A DNA stretch of 64,000 bases, from assembly GCA_030374765.1 (NCBI GenBank), contig JARGXX010000037.1, positions 62,001-126,000 of the forward strand, read 5' to 3'. This stretch comes from Agarophyton chilense (lineage: Eukaryota; Rhodophyta; Florideophyceae; Gracilariales; Gracilariaceae). Shown piece by piece: positions 40,742 through 51,570 of the stretch (its first letter is position 1; each line of letters begins with the position of its first letter). Below the pieces are notes generated by a model. The model saw only the letters and a program-made list of their open reading frames with translations, had not been told where the DNA came from and did not search any database. The position numbers and the translations under genes are program-made.

Positions 40742-40927
40742 ATGCCGTCGTTTCTCGGCAGACACTGGGCTGGCGCGACGGGTGCCAAGAAGGGCGACAA
40801 GAGCGAAAGGGACTCCAAGGCACGGAAGAAGCGCCGGGGCAGCGGCGGCGCCAGCGGCGGCGCCAGAGAACGACTGATTCGAATCCCGGTGTTCTCGCCG
40901 CAGTCGGCGCCTCTGTACGCCATGTGA
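40742..40927 (+). CDS. Small basic protein, 61 aa, unrecognised
   Basis: ATG 40742 to TGA 40927. The product starts MPSFLGRHWAGATGAKKGDK, has a highly basic Lys/Arg core (ARKKRR), Gly/Ser-rich GGASGGARER and ends SAPLYAM. A TATA-like element and tandem-repeat leader sit upstream, and the minus-strand neighbour ends 82 bp downstream, so there is room for a compact gene. The frame remains open upstream through the repeats but without protein-like sequence. Function unknown; nucleic-acid binding is only suggested by charge. Confidence 0.45.
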   Translation: MPSFLGRHWAGATGAKKGDKSERDSKARKKRRGSGGASGGARERLIRIPVFSPQSAPLYAM

Positions 40928-41008
40928 AACTTATATACACCTACTAAAGTTCACTTTCTTCGCAGTGTTACAGTATAGTGCAAAGCGTCAATTATTGTTA
41001 CAAAAAAG

Positions 41009-42097
41009 TTAGCGGCTCAAGCGTAAGTGCAGCACGGCGCCGGCGGTAGCCAACACGACGCGATCCACCACGACGCAGCGCACGCCCTCCACGCTGAGCG
41101 GCGACTGCATCCAACGCATCTTGAGCAAGTCGCCCTCACGCAGACGTCGCATCTGCGCCACCGACACTTCCAGCGCGCCCATCACGAAACGCTTTCGCCA
41201 CCATCTTCTCACAAATACCAGTCGCATCTTCACCTTGTTAGCGCTTTTGGCGGAGCTGTCGTTACCGTTGCCGAAAGCGCTGCCAAACCAAAGTACTTGA
41301 CTTGATATCTCTACGGCTGTAAATTCGTCCCCGCGTGCTATGCGCTCTTGCACTAGCATGCCTCTGCGGTCGGCTACGCGCCACACCTGCATCCAACATC
41401 CACGCACCTCCTTCTGCATCGAGATGCCTGCCGTTACCACCACCGACACCCCACCGCTTGCGTTGCACGCGCACGCCGCTGCCAGTTGCACCACCCCGCA
41501 GTCGCGACCGCCTATGGCGTCGCATTGCAGCTGTGCTTCGTACCAATCGTCGCCGCGCCCGTCACACTCCGCCAATACCGTCGCCGTTCTCACGATGCAA
41601 AAGCCCACTTCCTTTCCCATCGTGCCGTCTTTCAACTGTTGGTGCATGCAAAGTCGTATCAGTCTTGTCGCCATCTGTTCGGCCGTGCACGTCACAACCA
41701 GCACGTTGGGTGCCTCACGCACCACACCCACACTGGTCCATTGTGAGTTTCGACAAGCCGCTGTATGCACGACCATCGCCCACGATGGCCACCGTCTCGG
41801 CAGCAGCACCGCCCGAATCAACAGATGAAGCGTTGCATTTTTGTGCAGCCATGGCGTTAATAGTTGCACCCCGTTTCGTCGCTGCGATGCGCGCGGCGCC
41901 GAGTTCAACCGTCGTGCCGTACGCCGGTGCGAATCATTTCGCTGTACAAGTCGGGAGGCCGATTGTCGTCGCGCCGGGTACGGTGTGTATTGCTTGTGAT
42001 GGTCGCGTTCAGAGTCTGAGGAAGTGCTTGTGACGCGCGGTGCTCTTGTTCGCGGGGGCGCGCAACGCACGCGCACCACGCCGCTGTGAAAGGACAT
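41009..42097 (-). CDS. Unrecognised protein, 362 aa
   Basis: From ATG at 42097 (MSFHSGVVRVRC) to stop at 41009. The first 90 residues are Arg/Ser-rich and probably disordered. The remainder reads as a folded protein: LLTPWLHKNATLHLLIRAVLL, VLVVTCTAEQMATRLIRLC, GFCIVRTATVLAECDG, and a C-terminal beta-rich part (MGALEVSVAQMRRLREGDLLKM). The last part loosely recalls SpoA/FliN surface-presentation domains, but I do not claim homology. GC-rich codons. The antisense strand also has long ORFs, yet this frame has the more protein-like composition. It is divergent from the short SDR gene. Confidence 0.55.
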   Translation of the reverse strand: MSFHSGVVRVRCAPPRTRAPRVTSTSSDSERDHHKQYTPYPARRQSASRLVQRNDSHRRTARRLNSAPRASQRRNGVQLLTPWLHKNATLHLLIRAVLLPRRWPSWAMVVHTAACRNSQWTSVGVVREAPNVLVVTCTAEQMATRLIRLCMHQQLKDGTMGKEVGFCIVRTATVLAECDGRGDDWYEAQLQCDAIGGRDCGVVQLAAACACNASGGVSVVVTAGISMQKEVRGCWMQVWRVADRRGMLVQERIARGDEFTAVEISSQVLWFGSAFGNGNDSSAKSANKVKMRLVFVRRWWRKRFVMGALEVSVAQMRRLREGDLLKMRWMQSPLSVEGVRCVVVDRVVLATAGAVLHLRLSR

Positions 42098-43139
42098 GTT
42101 AGATGAGACAACGTGCAAAGCCCCGCGGCAGGGACGCACTTTGCGTCGAGAGGCTCGTTTGTGAGCGTGGTGGCCGCGCGACCGCCGATGGAAACATCGA
42201 ATGGCAATCGTGGCGCGTGGCACGCGTGTTGTTGTCAGCTGTGTAACTTTTTAACTACACGGCAGTCGCAGTACGTGGCACTTGCTGCTGCTACCGCGTC
42301 TTTGTTTGGAGCAACTAACGTTTGTTCGCGCTGCCGCGTGTCGTACAGTACACATACGCTACCGTCGTCTCCTCCACCTTCTTCCGTCTCTATCTCCGGC
42401 GCCACGGCTGCACGCCGTAGGGGTAGCCACGCGCGCAGAGGTGCCCATCTCGCGCCTGCTGTTTGTCCGCCGAGGCTGTTTGGGCGCGTGGGTGACTGAG
42501 CCACCGTCGCGTGAGCGTTACGGGAGTGCGCTTCCCAATCAGTGGCGCTGTAGTTACATTGCCCCAACTCTTTTCTCTTTGCTGCCACCTTTGCGCCCCT
42601 CTGTCCAGTGACATCAACAGAGCGCGCGCGGAGATGCTCGCCACACGTCTTTTCGCTCCTCCTCGTGTCTCCAGGAGCGTCAGTGCCGCGGCACTTTGTA
42701 ATAAACTCATTGCCTCCTTCATACTTGCATTGCTTCAAGTCTCCCAAACGCGCAAAAGTTCAAAACAAACAAAGCGCTTGTCGCTGCACTTGCTTCCGGC
42801 CCGCTCTGCAAGTGCTTTCTATGCAATTCACAGGTGGCAAACCCCCGTGGTTAAAAACACACGCCATCCACCGCGTCGCCATGAGAAGACACCGCTGCCC
42901 ACCCCCCGTACAGCAGTAGTTTCCGACAAGGTAAAAAAAAAAAAAACAAATCCCGCCCGCCGCTTCACACTTCTCTCAGCCAGTGTCGCCCTTTCGAAAC
43001 CTCGTTCAGTACTCTTGTACTGTACTCTCCTCTTCGTGCTCCCTCTCGAACCATCTCGCTCCCTTTCCTTCCAATCTGGCTCTCTACTCTCCTGCCAATT
43101 TATGTACCACGTCCCCGTGCCCGATTGGACAAGCCCACA
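42098..43139. promoter_or_regulatory. Divergent intergenic region
   Basis: About 1 kb between divergent start codons (42097 minus, 43140 plus). It has a run of thirteen A residues at about 42933-42945 and CT-rich stretches. The 42511-43143 plus ORF looks like chance. Confidence 0.45.
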
Positions 43140-43874
43140 ATGACGGACTACAGCCGCCCACCACCTCCGGTGACAGGCTTTCCCAAAATCGCCGTCGTGT
43201 GTGGCGGTCACACAGACATAGGGCGTCGCCTCACCCAAAATCTCCTTCAATCTGACGAAATAGAAAGAGTTCACACCATCGTACCGGAACCCACTTTGCA
43301 CTTCGACAAACTGGCTCACTCGCTGCAGAGGAAGCTATCGTTACACATTGCAGCCTTTGGAGATCTTGATGTGACGTTATCTAGAATTCGAGAAGCTGAT
43401 TATGCATTTTGTGTTTCCGTCACTGAAAAAAGGGCATATGAAGTCGTAGGCCGAACTCGCTTCAGGGACTTCAACTTCTATGGGCCCAGTCAATTTATCA
43501 GAAAGATGTTTGAACTGGGTGTGTTACACATTTCTCTCTTGTCTCACCTTAACGCCGATCCAAAGAGCAAGAGCGAATTTTTCAAGGTACGGGGAGAACT
43601 CGAACATTTCGCGGATGATCTCGCTGAAGAAGCTGGGGAATATGCTCCGTATATGTCGATATACAAGATACCAACCCCTGTGGCTCGATCTAATGGCCGA
43701 CCGACCCGACAGATTTTGGAAAAGGACCTTGTCATAGCTATGCAGCATGGTGCTTTTTCAAAGGGCGTACTGCGAAAAGGACCATCGTGCAAAAGAAGGA
43801 AGCTTCAATTTGAGGAACTATATCTCGATGATGTGGCTAATCTGGTGAGAGAGGCGAAGCAGAGTGACTGGTGA
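43140..43874 (+). CDS. Short SDR-like Rossmann protein, paralogue of the 32.5-34.6 kb gene
   Basis: Single exon, 244 aa from ATG 43140 (MTDYSRPPPPV). KIAVVCGGHTDIGRRLTQNLL matches AVVCGAHTELGKLVLRELL of the long paralogue, and both continue ERVH and ARVH with similar spacing; FIRKMFELGVLHISLL matches FVQEMFRINADRISIL. It ends LDDVANLVREAKQ, equivalent to VRDVAKAMV, and lacks the disordered tail. The cofactor loop GGHTDIG again deviates from GxTGxxG, and no YxxxK pair is obvious, so catalysis is doubtful. Probably NAD(P)-binding by family. Confidence 0.72.
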   Translation: MTDYSRPPPPVTGFPKIAVVCGGHTDIGRRLTQNLLQSDEIERVHTIVPEPTLHFDKLAHSLQRKLSLHIAAFGDLDVTLSRIREADYAFCVSVTEKRAYEVVGRTRFRDFNFYGPSQFIRKMFELGVLHISLLSHLNADPKSKSEFFKVRGELEHFADDLAEEAGEYAPYMSIYKIPTPVARSNGRPTRQILEKDLVIAMQHGAFSKGVLRKGPSCKRRKLQFEELYLDDVANLVREAKQSDW

Positions 43875-44769
43875 AGCCATTTAATACTTCAGTCAGTAGG
43901 GGTTTTTTTTGAAGCTCAGCTCGCTCGGAGGCGTGTAGCAGTAACAGCCTGTGCATGTGCAGTATGTACCGTACGCAACACAATTCTTGTAGCTGTTTGT
44001 ATTGTTTGAATAATTCCAAACTTCCAGCCACTTTCAGAACTAGGTGACATACATTGCTGCGAGCCACTCTGTATGTTTTATTACTTTGTGTGACAGCACC
44101 TACGTTAGAGAGATCAGATCTGAGGACGGACTATTCTTAGCAATCCCATAAACTATGTCCGCAACCGAAACAATAATATGAAGATGATTGCTTCAATACT
44201 GGCCCAAGTTACGTTTTTCCATTGCTTCAGTGCAGCCACGCTCTTGAGGAAAAGTAACAGGTTCTCGCAGTTTACAGTCCTTTTCTGGACAGAACCACAG
44301 CAAATTCGGGTCACATTTCAATAGCTTACCACCCCCCCTAAGACGTGTCAGGTAAGCACCGAGCATACTTGCGCATTTCACGTTTCGCGAGTTGTATCTG
44401 AGTTATGAGAAAAGTGTTTTCGGGTAAGTTCAGGAGGTGCGATGCCGTAATCAACCTGTCGTGAAAGCGTTCTTCTGACTTCTTCTCAGTTTCTTCTTGA
44501 AGTTCAAGACGGTGATCCCAATTCGGATTCTGGTAATACAACCTGTTGCGGGTTCGATATGTCGCATCCAAGTGGACCCGAGAGTACTACAGTAATTTAT
44601 TGCATACTTCCATGCGATATACATAGTAAAAGTATTCTGATCAGGTACAGTTGTGATATGTTAGATGACCAACACACGCCAGCCTGAACTGCCGGATCAG
44701 GTCGATCGTGAATCAACAACTAGAAGTTAGAGACCTACATACTCATGGATAAGCCACGTACCACTAGAT
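43875..44769. other. Intergenic, left border of the mobile-element region
   Basis: About 900 bp without a recognisable gene; short ORFs only. Sequence is AT-richer than the segment that follows. Confidence 0.45.
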
Positions 44770-45470
44770 GTTCTTCTCTGAGTTCGCCGAGATTCAGTTC
44801 GTGAAGATTGACCTCGTGTACCCGGCCGGCGGCATCGCCACCGTGGTCATGTCGGCGTTGAGCAACGGGTACTTGTCGGTGGACTTCGTCAAGTAGTAGC
44901 TCTCGTGGAACCCGCTCTCGTACTTGCCCGACTTGCTGGCCCTCGCGATATCGTTCCAGAACATGATCTCCCAGTTCTTCTGCTCGTTCTGCGCCGCCGT
45001 CGCCAGGGAGATTTGCGCGGCCAAGGGGTTCCTCAAGAAGGTCGTCGCGTTCGTCGAGTTTTTCTCCGTGATCTTCAGCCAGATCAAGGAGCACAACGTG
45101 GGGTTCGACGTCGGCACGCAGACGATGGGGAAGGAGTCCGTGCTCTGCTACCTGGTGTACTACATGAACAAGTTCGCGATCGCCTCCCTGGCCTCGTTCA
45201 TGTCGTCGTTCAGAGTTTTATGTCCCTGGTCGCCGACAAGATCCTGTTCTTGTTTTTGAACGCCACCTCCAGATGACGATCCAGGTCCTGGCGTTCGAGG
45301 AGATGTCCTTCATGATCCTCATGAACTTGCTCCTGTACTTGTGCGAGGACATGGTCCCGAAGCCCAGGTAGTCCTTGGGGTCGATGCTGTTCAACAACGA
45401 CAAGTTCATGGGCTGCTTCGCCATGTCCACGATGCTCTGCATCCGCGTGTGCATGGGTAAGTCCATGTCC
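44770..45470 (-). pseudogene. Decayed coding segment with near-total G/C at third codon positions, origin unknown
   Basis: Read on the minus strand, almost every codon ends in G or C, unlike neighbouring genes. The translation is protein-like (MHTRMQSIVDMAKQPMNLSL; FGTMSSHKYRSKFMRIMK; EVAFKNKNRILSATRDIK; NDDMNEAREAIANLF; WEIMFWNDIARASKSGKYES), but needs two frame changes near 45220-45275 and contains two TAG codons near 45160. The opposite strand in the matching register is also GC-ended and partly open, so the strand is not certain. I recognise no family. It could be a relic of a transferred gene, virus or element from a GC3-rich source. Confidence 0.4.
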
Positions 45471-45480
45471 CTTTTTCGCA

Positions 45481-45773
45481 ATCAACAAATCCGCTTTTCC
45501 GTGAAATGTTGCTAAGAGACTCTTAGCAGTAGAGTGAGCAAGCGGGGCGATTTCGAGTCGCAGGCGTGCATCGTTCTTATCCTGGGACAAATACGTCAAG
45601 AATCTACGTGGTTTGGTATCTCCGGGTCGCCTTAGTTCGATGTGCGAAGGGGAACTAAGGTGGATGGTGTTGGCGTATCGCTTGATATCGAGTCCCAAAT
45701 GCAGCGGCGACGACCCATCCTCGAGTACGAATGAAGATGAAGTCGGTACAATGTAGAGATTACGCCCAGGCAT
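45481..45773 (-). CDS. Hypothetical ORF fragment upstream of the GC3-rich segment
   Basis: From ATG 45773 the frame reads MPGRNLYIVPTSSSFVLEDG then HLGLDIKRYANTIHLSSPSH and RFLTYLSQDKNDARLRLEIA, of ordinary codon use. It runs into the GC3-rich segment in a different frame. It may be the 5' part of the same dead gene or unrelated. No family recognised. Confidence 0.3.
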
Positions 45774-45944
45774 TTGTGACTAAGTTGTGACTGAAAAATC
45801 ATCACAATGTCGGCAGACATTTGAGATCGGAGAAAGTAAAATTGCTTACGCCCTCACCAGTTGTGGCATACTTGTAAGTATTACAATTCAACATACATCT
45901 ACGTTTTGCCCTCACCCCCTCACGTTTCCAATTGCACCGACGTC

Positions 45945-46960
45945 ATGAGCCGCGGTCGTCAAAAGGACCATTCCATTACCCTCGTAGAACGGCGATCACG
46001 GCTCTGGCGTGCCGCACTTGCTCGTCTAATCCATCGTCGACAATTGAGTGGATCGGGCAGCGCTTCTCGTCCCATCATTATTTCTGCAGCCCGCACTATG
46101 GTCTACCGAGGTGAGCTGGCGCGTTGCCTGTATCTTTCCAACCGCATTTCTGTGTCGTCATTCGACTTTTCTTTTGAGGGGCTAAAGGATGCTTCATGCC
46201 TGTCACTCTTTCGATTTGAGAGGGCAAATATTCCAAAGATGATTGAAGCTCTCAATTGGCAAGACGATCACACACAACGTAATCGTTAGGAAGCAAGTCC
46301 ACTGCTATTTACATGCGTTATACTACGGAGATTGACGACACCAGCACGGTGGCGTGATAAGGAGATTCTCTATGGGAAACATGCCGCACAGCTATCCGAA
46401 CTTTTTGGGAAGGGATGGAGGTGTTTTCGGAATCGCGAGAACACCTTATCATGAGACCGATGAGTTCTATTTTTATGCAGACATGTGCGTCTCTTTAGGC
46501 AGCTGCAGTGCAGGAGAAAATCTATGGCTTGTCGAACATAATTGGTTTTATAGATGGAACCGTGATTGCGATCGTAAAACCCTTGCTCGCGTAAAGCATT
46601 CCAGCATATTGCATACAATGGCCATTAGCGCAAATATGCTCTCAAGTATCAAGCTGTTACAGCATCTGACGTTTTGCTTTTGTATGCGGCTGGTATAATT
46701 GAGAGCCGTGGTCACGATAAAACGATTCATGCTAAGAGCCGTTTGGAAGAATCGCTGGAATCACTACTGTTCATTGAACGGGTTTCAATACGCCGTGTAT
46801 GGCGGCAGCGGGTATTGCAGGCGCTCATTTTTGAGGTTCAGTTTCCAGGTGCACATTTGACACTGCCCCAGTCTGCTCTAGATGCGGCTATTTCAAGATC
46901 GCGTGTCACCGTACAGTGGTTCTTCAAAGAGGTGTAGCCTTACTGGTCTGCTGTGGAATG
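45945..46960 (+). pseudogene. PIF/Harbinger-like (DDE_Tnp_4) transposase relic, 5' part, split by the copia element
   Basis: Begins at ATG 45945 (MSRGRQKDHS). It contains the family landmarks SLFRFERANIPKMIEALNW, LRRLTTPARWRDKEILYGK, the first catalytic Asp in IIGFIDGT, then after one frameshift YNGH...RKYALKYQAVTASD and a second Asp in ESRGHD. The end reads FPGAHLTLPQSALDAAISRSRVTV then WFFKEV. In-frame stops: TAG 46287 and a TAG near 46497, plus others after the shift; so it is dead. The frame stops in ...YWSAVE at 46960, where the copia LTR begins, and resumes with FKRKMRTGKF at 51577. It supplies an exact empty-site reading for the copia insertion. Confidence 0.72.
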
Positions 46961-47049
46961 TCAAACATTACAGTGCAAGGACGCACTTAAGCGCACAAGC
47001 GACGACGATAGCGACAAGTAAAGAAGGGGGCAGAGTCTTCCTCCCATAG
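46961..47049 (+). repeat. 5' LTR of the copia element
   Basis: 89 bp, beginning GTCAAACATTACAGTGC and ending CTTCCTCCCATA, identical to the right LTR. The base before it is T, so the usual TG start may be present on this side; the right copy is preceded by A. Confidence 0.88.
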
Positions 47050-47060
47050 GTTATGGGCCA
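47050..47060 (+). other. Primer-binding site matching initiator tRNA-Met anticodon arm
   Basis: GGTTATGGGCC directly after the LTR is the exact complement of GGCCCATAACC, the anticodon arm of eukaryotic initiator tRNA-Met (anticodon CAT in the middle). Drosophila copia and yeast Ty5 are primed by such a cleaved half tRNA, not by its 3' end. This 11-nt match indicates the same mechanism here. Confidence 0.8.
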
Positions 47061-47288
47061 ATTCGCTGCCACTGCCGCACACATAATCGTAGTCAATCCC
47101 AACCCCCTCTCCATACCTCCGCCAGCACCACGAATTCGAACGACCAACGCACCCTCCGTCGAGCACGACGCCAACACAACAAGGACATTACTGAAATAAC
47201 CACCGAACTAAACCACAATACCCTCACCGAACAAAACGACACTCACGTCCCACACGATAACACGCAAAAACCACATTCATACCACAAC

Positions 47289-48000
47289 ATGGACACAGAT
47301 TGCCTACCCAAACTCCCAGAGCTTGACCCCTCGAACTACGCACCTTGGTCATTGGCATTAGAAACATACGCCATTACGATCAAAGCCCCACCGCACATTA
47401 CAAGAAACCCTCCAGAACCAACTGATCCCACTGACCTTGACGCATACACAACGAAAAAGTCAAAACTGCTATCAGCAGTACTCAGTAGTGTCCCAGCTCA
47501 TGTTCTAGGACTTCTTTTGGTACCAGATGATATACTTACACCTCATGACCTCATCAGATCTATCAAACAACACATTGATCAGTCAACAAAGGACGACCAC
47601 AGCATTCTGAAGATCGAGGCGGAAAATGTCACATTCACAAACGACACCACCATAGAAGACTAATTCAAGGCACACATAGCTATTCGCCAAAAAATGATCG
47701 CCGCCAGGTACCCTAACATTAAAGAGGAAGAAACCACCGTCGAATTCGTCATCCACGGTTTGCGCAAGAACGGCACACTGAACTCCATCCTCGGCCTCAT
47801 TCTCATTCAGAAACCAAAAACAGTGAAACAATTCATCCACACATTCAAAGAACTTCAAACGCTTTACCAACCGATTCATGGACCCACACCGCAAGCATCG
47901 TCTTCCACATCCTTCACGGGTGACTATTCTTCGTACCACTTCACCGGGGACTATCGTGGCAGGGGGAGTTATCGCCGCCCCTTTCGACCTTATCGATGTC
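47289..48000 (+). pseudogene. gag: copia gag, interrupted
   Basis: From ATG 47289 (MDTDCLPKLPELDPSNYAPW, typical gag start with the LxxxNYxxW pattern). An in-frame TAA at 47661-47663 interrupts TIED-FKAHIAIRQKM, where Tyr or another residue would be expected. The frame then continues with VEFVIHGLRKNGTLNSILG. Near 47980 the coding frame shifts to that of pol; a His/Cys-containing stretch there may be the remnant of the zinc knuckle. Gag forms the virus-like particle in which reverse transcription occurs. Confidence 0.7.
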
Positions 48001-48267
48001 CCGCCTGGCCTCACTCCATGCCGATTCCACACTTCACTAGGAATACAATCAATTCACACCGACTAAGAATGCAACGACCGTCGACACCCCAAATATCGCA
48101 TGAAGCCACAGGCCCATTACACAGACCTTTAGGGAAGCTATCCCTTTTACCCTCCGCCATCATCCTACCAGCATCCACAATTCAATCCAGCTCCAACACC
48201 ACTTCCATCGTCATCCACCCCCGTCGACAACTCCTCCGATCTCGACAACAATCCTCACAGTACGTTT

Positions 48268-51200
48268 TTGCTAGACAGTGGAGCTCACCCGACGCATATC
48301 AGCACTCACAATCCCTCCATGCAACCCCTCTCGCACACTGTACTAACCAACACCGCCACGAACTCTAAGATGCCATGCACACATCATGGGAAGATCAAAA
48401 TCCAACCGAACCAGAGTAACCGCACCATATCCGTTTATGCGGTAGCCAATCGACACATCAAGCATAACCTCTTGTCCGTCAACGACTTAGCCAACACATA
48501 CGGACTAGTTACGTTCACTCCTCATGCAGGGTACATAATCGACACACATCGATACCCCCCGAATAGAGTAGCTCAAGCTCCATGGCGGAACAATCAATAC
48601 CAATTTAAGGGAAAGCTCGGCACAGCATACAACTCTCGCACGCTAGGTCATAAACCACACAAAAAATCAAAACCTGATCGCAACATACCATGTTTACCGT
48701 CACATCCCACCACCTTAACATCACGAACAACCAGTCGAACAACACCAAAATCACGTGCTACTTCCTCACCAGTCACGGTGGACCTTCCGAAACAACAGAG
48801 TACACGTCTCCTCTCCAAATTATCAAATCCCCACAGAGCCTCGCTTCGCACAAGCCCACAGAATCTCCTATACAACTGGCACATACGCCTAAATCACGCT
48901 CACCCCCACAAAATCGCCACAACCGCGGGTCTAGGCCTCATTCCGAACATGCCGCAAAAGTTACTACACAACTCCATCATTAGCTGCAGCGCATGTCAGC
49001 ACGCCAAACTCCACCCAACAGCGCACAAACGCAAAACGCACCAACACAAAACAGGAGTATATATCAGCTCTGATACTTGTGGACCAATATCCCCCACGTC
49101 CACTCATGGCAACAACCACCTCCTTCTCCTAATCTGCGCAGCAAGCCGCTTTGCAATAGGGCATTTCATCGAAGACCGCAAAGACATCCCGAAACACATA
49201 GATGAAAGTCTGCACCACATCCGCCATCGTATGAATCATCCACTACATGATTTTCGAACTGACAATGCAAAAAAATATACATCCCACAAGATGCAAAACA
49301 TATACGCCAAATACAAAGTCCAACACCACCTTAGGACCCCACATCAACCTCAGGAAAATTCCATAGCAGAACGCTTCAATCGAACGATCATGAATTCAGT
49401 ACGTGCCCTCCTTCACACGGCAAAGCTCGGCCAAGAGTACTGGGAAGACGCCGCGAGGGACGCACTGTTCAAATACAACTTGATTCACCACACAGGCATA
49501 GGCACATCACCATACTACATGTGGTACGGCATCAAACCGCAGCTGCAACACATTTTCACTTTCGGACAATTAGGCACCATTCCAATATACTCACCGAAGA
49601 AAAAGCTCGATGCTCGCGCTGCCCCAGCACGATATATGTACCCAACCACACTTGAACACATAGTAGTGCTCAACTTTCGCAACAACAAATATCAGGCCCT
49701 CCGAGCCAGTGATTTCCACCCCTATCATCTACAAACGGACCCCGCCAGCACGACCACGACCGCCTTCAAAGTGAGCGCTAATCGGTCCAGACGTCCACCC
49801 CACAAAATTACACTGGACAAACCACCCCCGGCCACGCTCCCACAAGCCACGCAGTACCCCGATGCACAAAAGTGGCAAAAAGCGCACGATGACGAACTTC
49901 AAAACATAGATCAGTACGCCAGCATAAAATGGCTACCATCCAGTTTTGTTCCGCCCAAGGAATCCATCATTCCCCTAATGATGCTATATCGATATAAACG
50001 ATCCGCGGAAGGTCACATCTTACAGCGCAAAGCACGCTGCAATCTTCGAGGAGATCTAATGAAACCGGGGTTACACTTCGACTCCAAAAACATAACAACC
50101 TACACTGCAGATCGCACAACACAACGCATGATTATAGCAGCACACGCCGCATATGGTTACCCTCTAGAACTCTTTGACATTCAATCAGCATATCTTCACG
50201 AGTCCTACCAATACGAACGTCCAGTTTATGTCCGACAAATGCCCAAATTCAACGGCACGTACCGACATGAAGGGAAGTACGGACGATTAATAGGAAACCT
50301 ATATGGCTCTCCACCAGCAGCGTGTTATTACAACCATGGCCTCAAACAGTTCCTCATAAAACTCGGCTACACTGCATCCGAGCATGATCCCTGCCTGTAC
50401 ACAAAGAAGACATCCACGGGGCATACAGTCGTTAGCACCACTATTGACGACTTTCTAGTTCTTGGCACAACCCAACAACACATAGACGACTTATACCAAC
50501 AACTTCTTCGAAAGTATAAGCTCAAAAGGCTCGGCCCTCCCACCAGGTTCTTGAACTGGACCATAACTCGCACCAACAACGGCAACATCCATGTGGCACA
50601 ACCCGACAGCATAGACGCTCTTCTTCAGCAAACTAACATGCAAGACTGCAACCCTTCGCAAACGCCGTACAACTCCTTGGCGCATTTAGATGAACAACCC
50701 CCCACCGCACCCCTCACTCACGCAGAAGCACCAAGGTACTGCCAGATACTTGGAGAGATTCGTTACATTACCGACAGCACACGCCCGGATCTCATGTACG
50801 CAACGAACAGGCTTGCCCAACACATGACACACCCGCAAACTCACCACCAACAAGCCCTCAAATCCCTTCTCCGCTATTTGAAAGGCACACGCACCCATGG
50901 TCTACTCTACAAACAGATATCCCCAAATCCTCAGCAGCTTCTCACGGTCTTCAGCGATGCCGACTTCGCCAATTCCAAAAATCGAAAGTCGATCACAGAC
51001 AACGTCCACCTCTTCAATGACACACCGATATCTTGGCTGTCAAGAAAACAAAATATAGTAGCGCTCTCCACAACGGAATCGGAATACATAGCAGCGAAAA
51101 ACGCGACACGCCATACAAAATGGCTTCGAAACCTTATGGAAGCAACCCCTTTCAATTCTGACCGTCCAACCCCTCATTAAATCGACAACAACTCAGCGAT

Positions 51201-51453
51201 ACTCATCGCAGAAAACCAGGCTCCCACAAAACGTAGGAAATACCTTGACCTTCGACATCACTACTTACAACACAACCTTGCTGAGAAACATATCACGCTG
51301 CACCGCACACCCACAGCCCAAATGCTCGCCGACCTCTTCACGAAGCCTCTTCATAAGGCAAGATTCCAAGAACTTCGCAGACAACTAAACATCCTCCCCA
51401 ATTCAGCAACAAAATGCGACGCAGCAACCGGGGACTGTCAAACAGCATCATAA
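48268..51453 (+). pseudogene. pol: copia pol: protease, integrase, reverse transcriptase, RNase H
   Basis: Protease motif LLDSGAHPTHIS at the start. Integrase follows with the HHCC region (CSACQHAKLHP), DTCGPISP, RTDNAKKYTS and QENSIAERFNRT (D,D,E). RT includes YRYKRSAEGHILQRKARC, FDIQSAYLHE and the catalytic IDDFLV (YxDD equivalent). RNase H contains LTVFSDADFANSKNRKS and STTESEYIAA. An in-frame TAA at 51178-51180 separates the last RNase H part (IDNNSAILIAENQ, LADLFTKPLHKARF), which stays open to the TAA at 51451-51453. Integrase-before-RT order identifies Ty1/copia (Pseudoviridae). The upstream portion linking to gag also has stops. Confidence 0.85.
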
Positions 51454-51481
51454 ACACCTTGCTGCGCCGCATTTCTGAAAA

Positions 51482-51570
51482 GTCAAACATTACAGTGCAA
51501 GGACGCACTTAAGCGCACAAGCGACGACGATAGCGACAAGTAAAGAAGGGGGCAGAGTCTTCCTCCCATA
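51482..51570 (+). repeat. 3' LTR of the copia element
   Basis: Identical over 89 bp to the 5' LTR. The preceding bases CTGAAAA are a minimal purine stretch. Confidence 0.88.

Noticed and set aside
40875..40890. GATTCGAATCCCGG resembling a tRNA T-loop
   Set aside because: No acceptor stem or anticodon arm at the right distances; it lies within the small basic ORF.
40138..40923. Minus-strand ORF with repeated CESDW units, and the matching plus-strand repeats
   Set aside because: The repeats are the 15-bp DNA array read in frame; both strands are open because 15 is a multiple of 3. No protein-like sequence outside the array.
41335..42033. Plus-strand ORF of 232 aa antisense to the 362-aa gene
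   Set aside because: Shadow of the minus-strand gene; Pro/His/Arg-rich without fold-like patterns.
42511..43143. Plus-strand ORF of 210 aa upstream of the short SDR gene
   Set aside because: Composition typical of CT-rich promoter DNA, ends inside the next gene's start region, no domain.
45210..45773. Reading the 187-aa minus ORF as one protein
   Set aside because: Its second half is out of frame with the GC3-coded segment and becomes His/Arg-rich nonsense; only the first part (to about 45481) is plausible.
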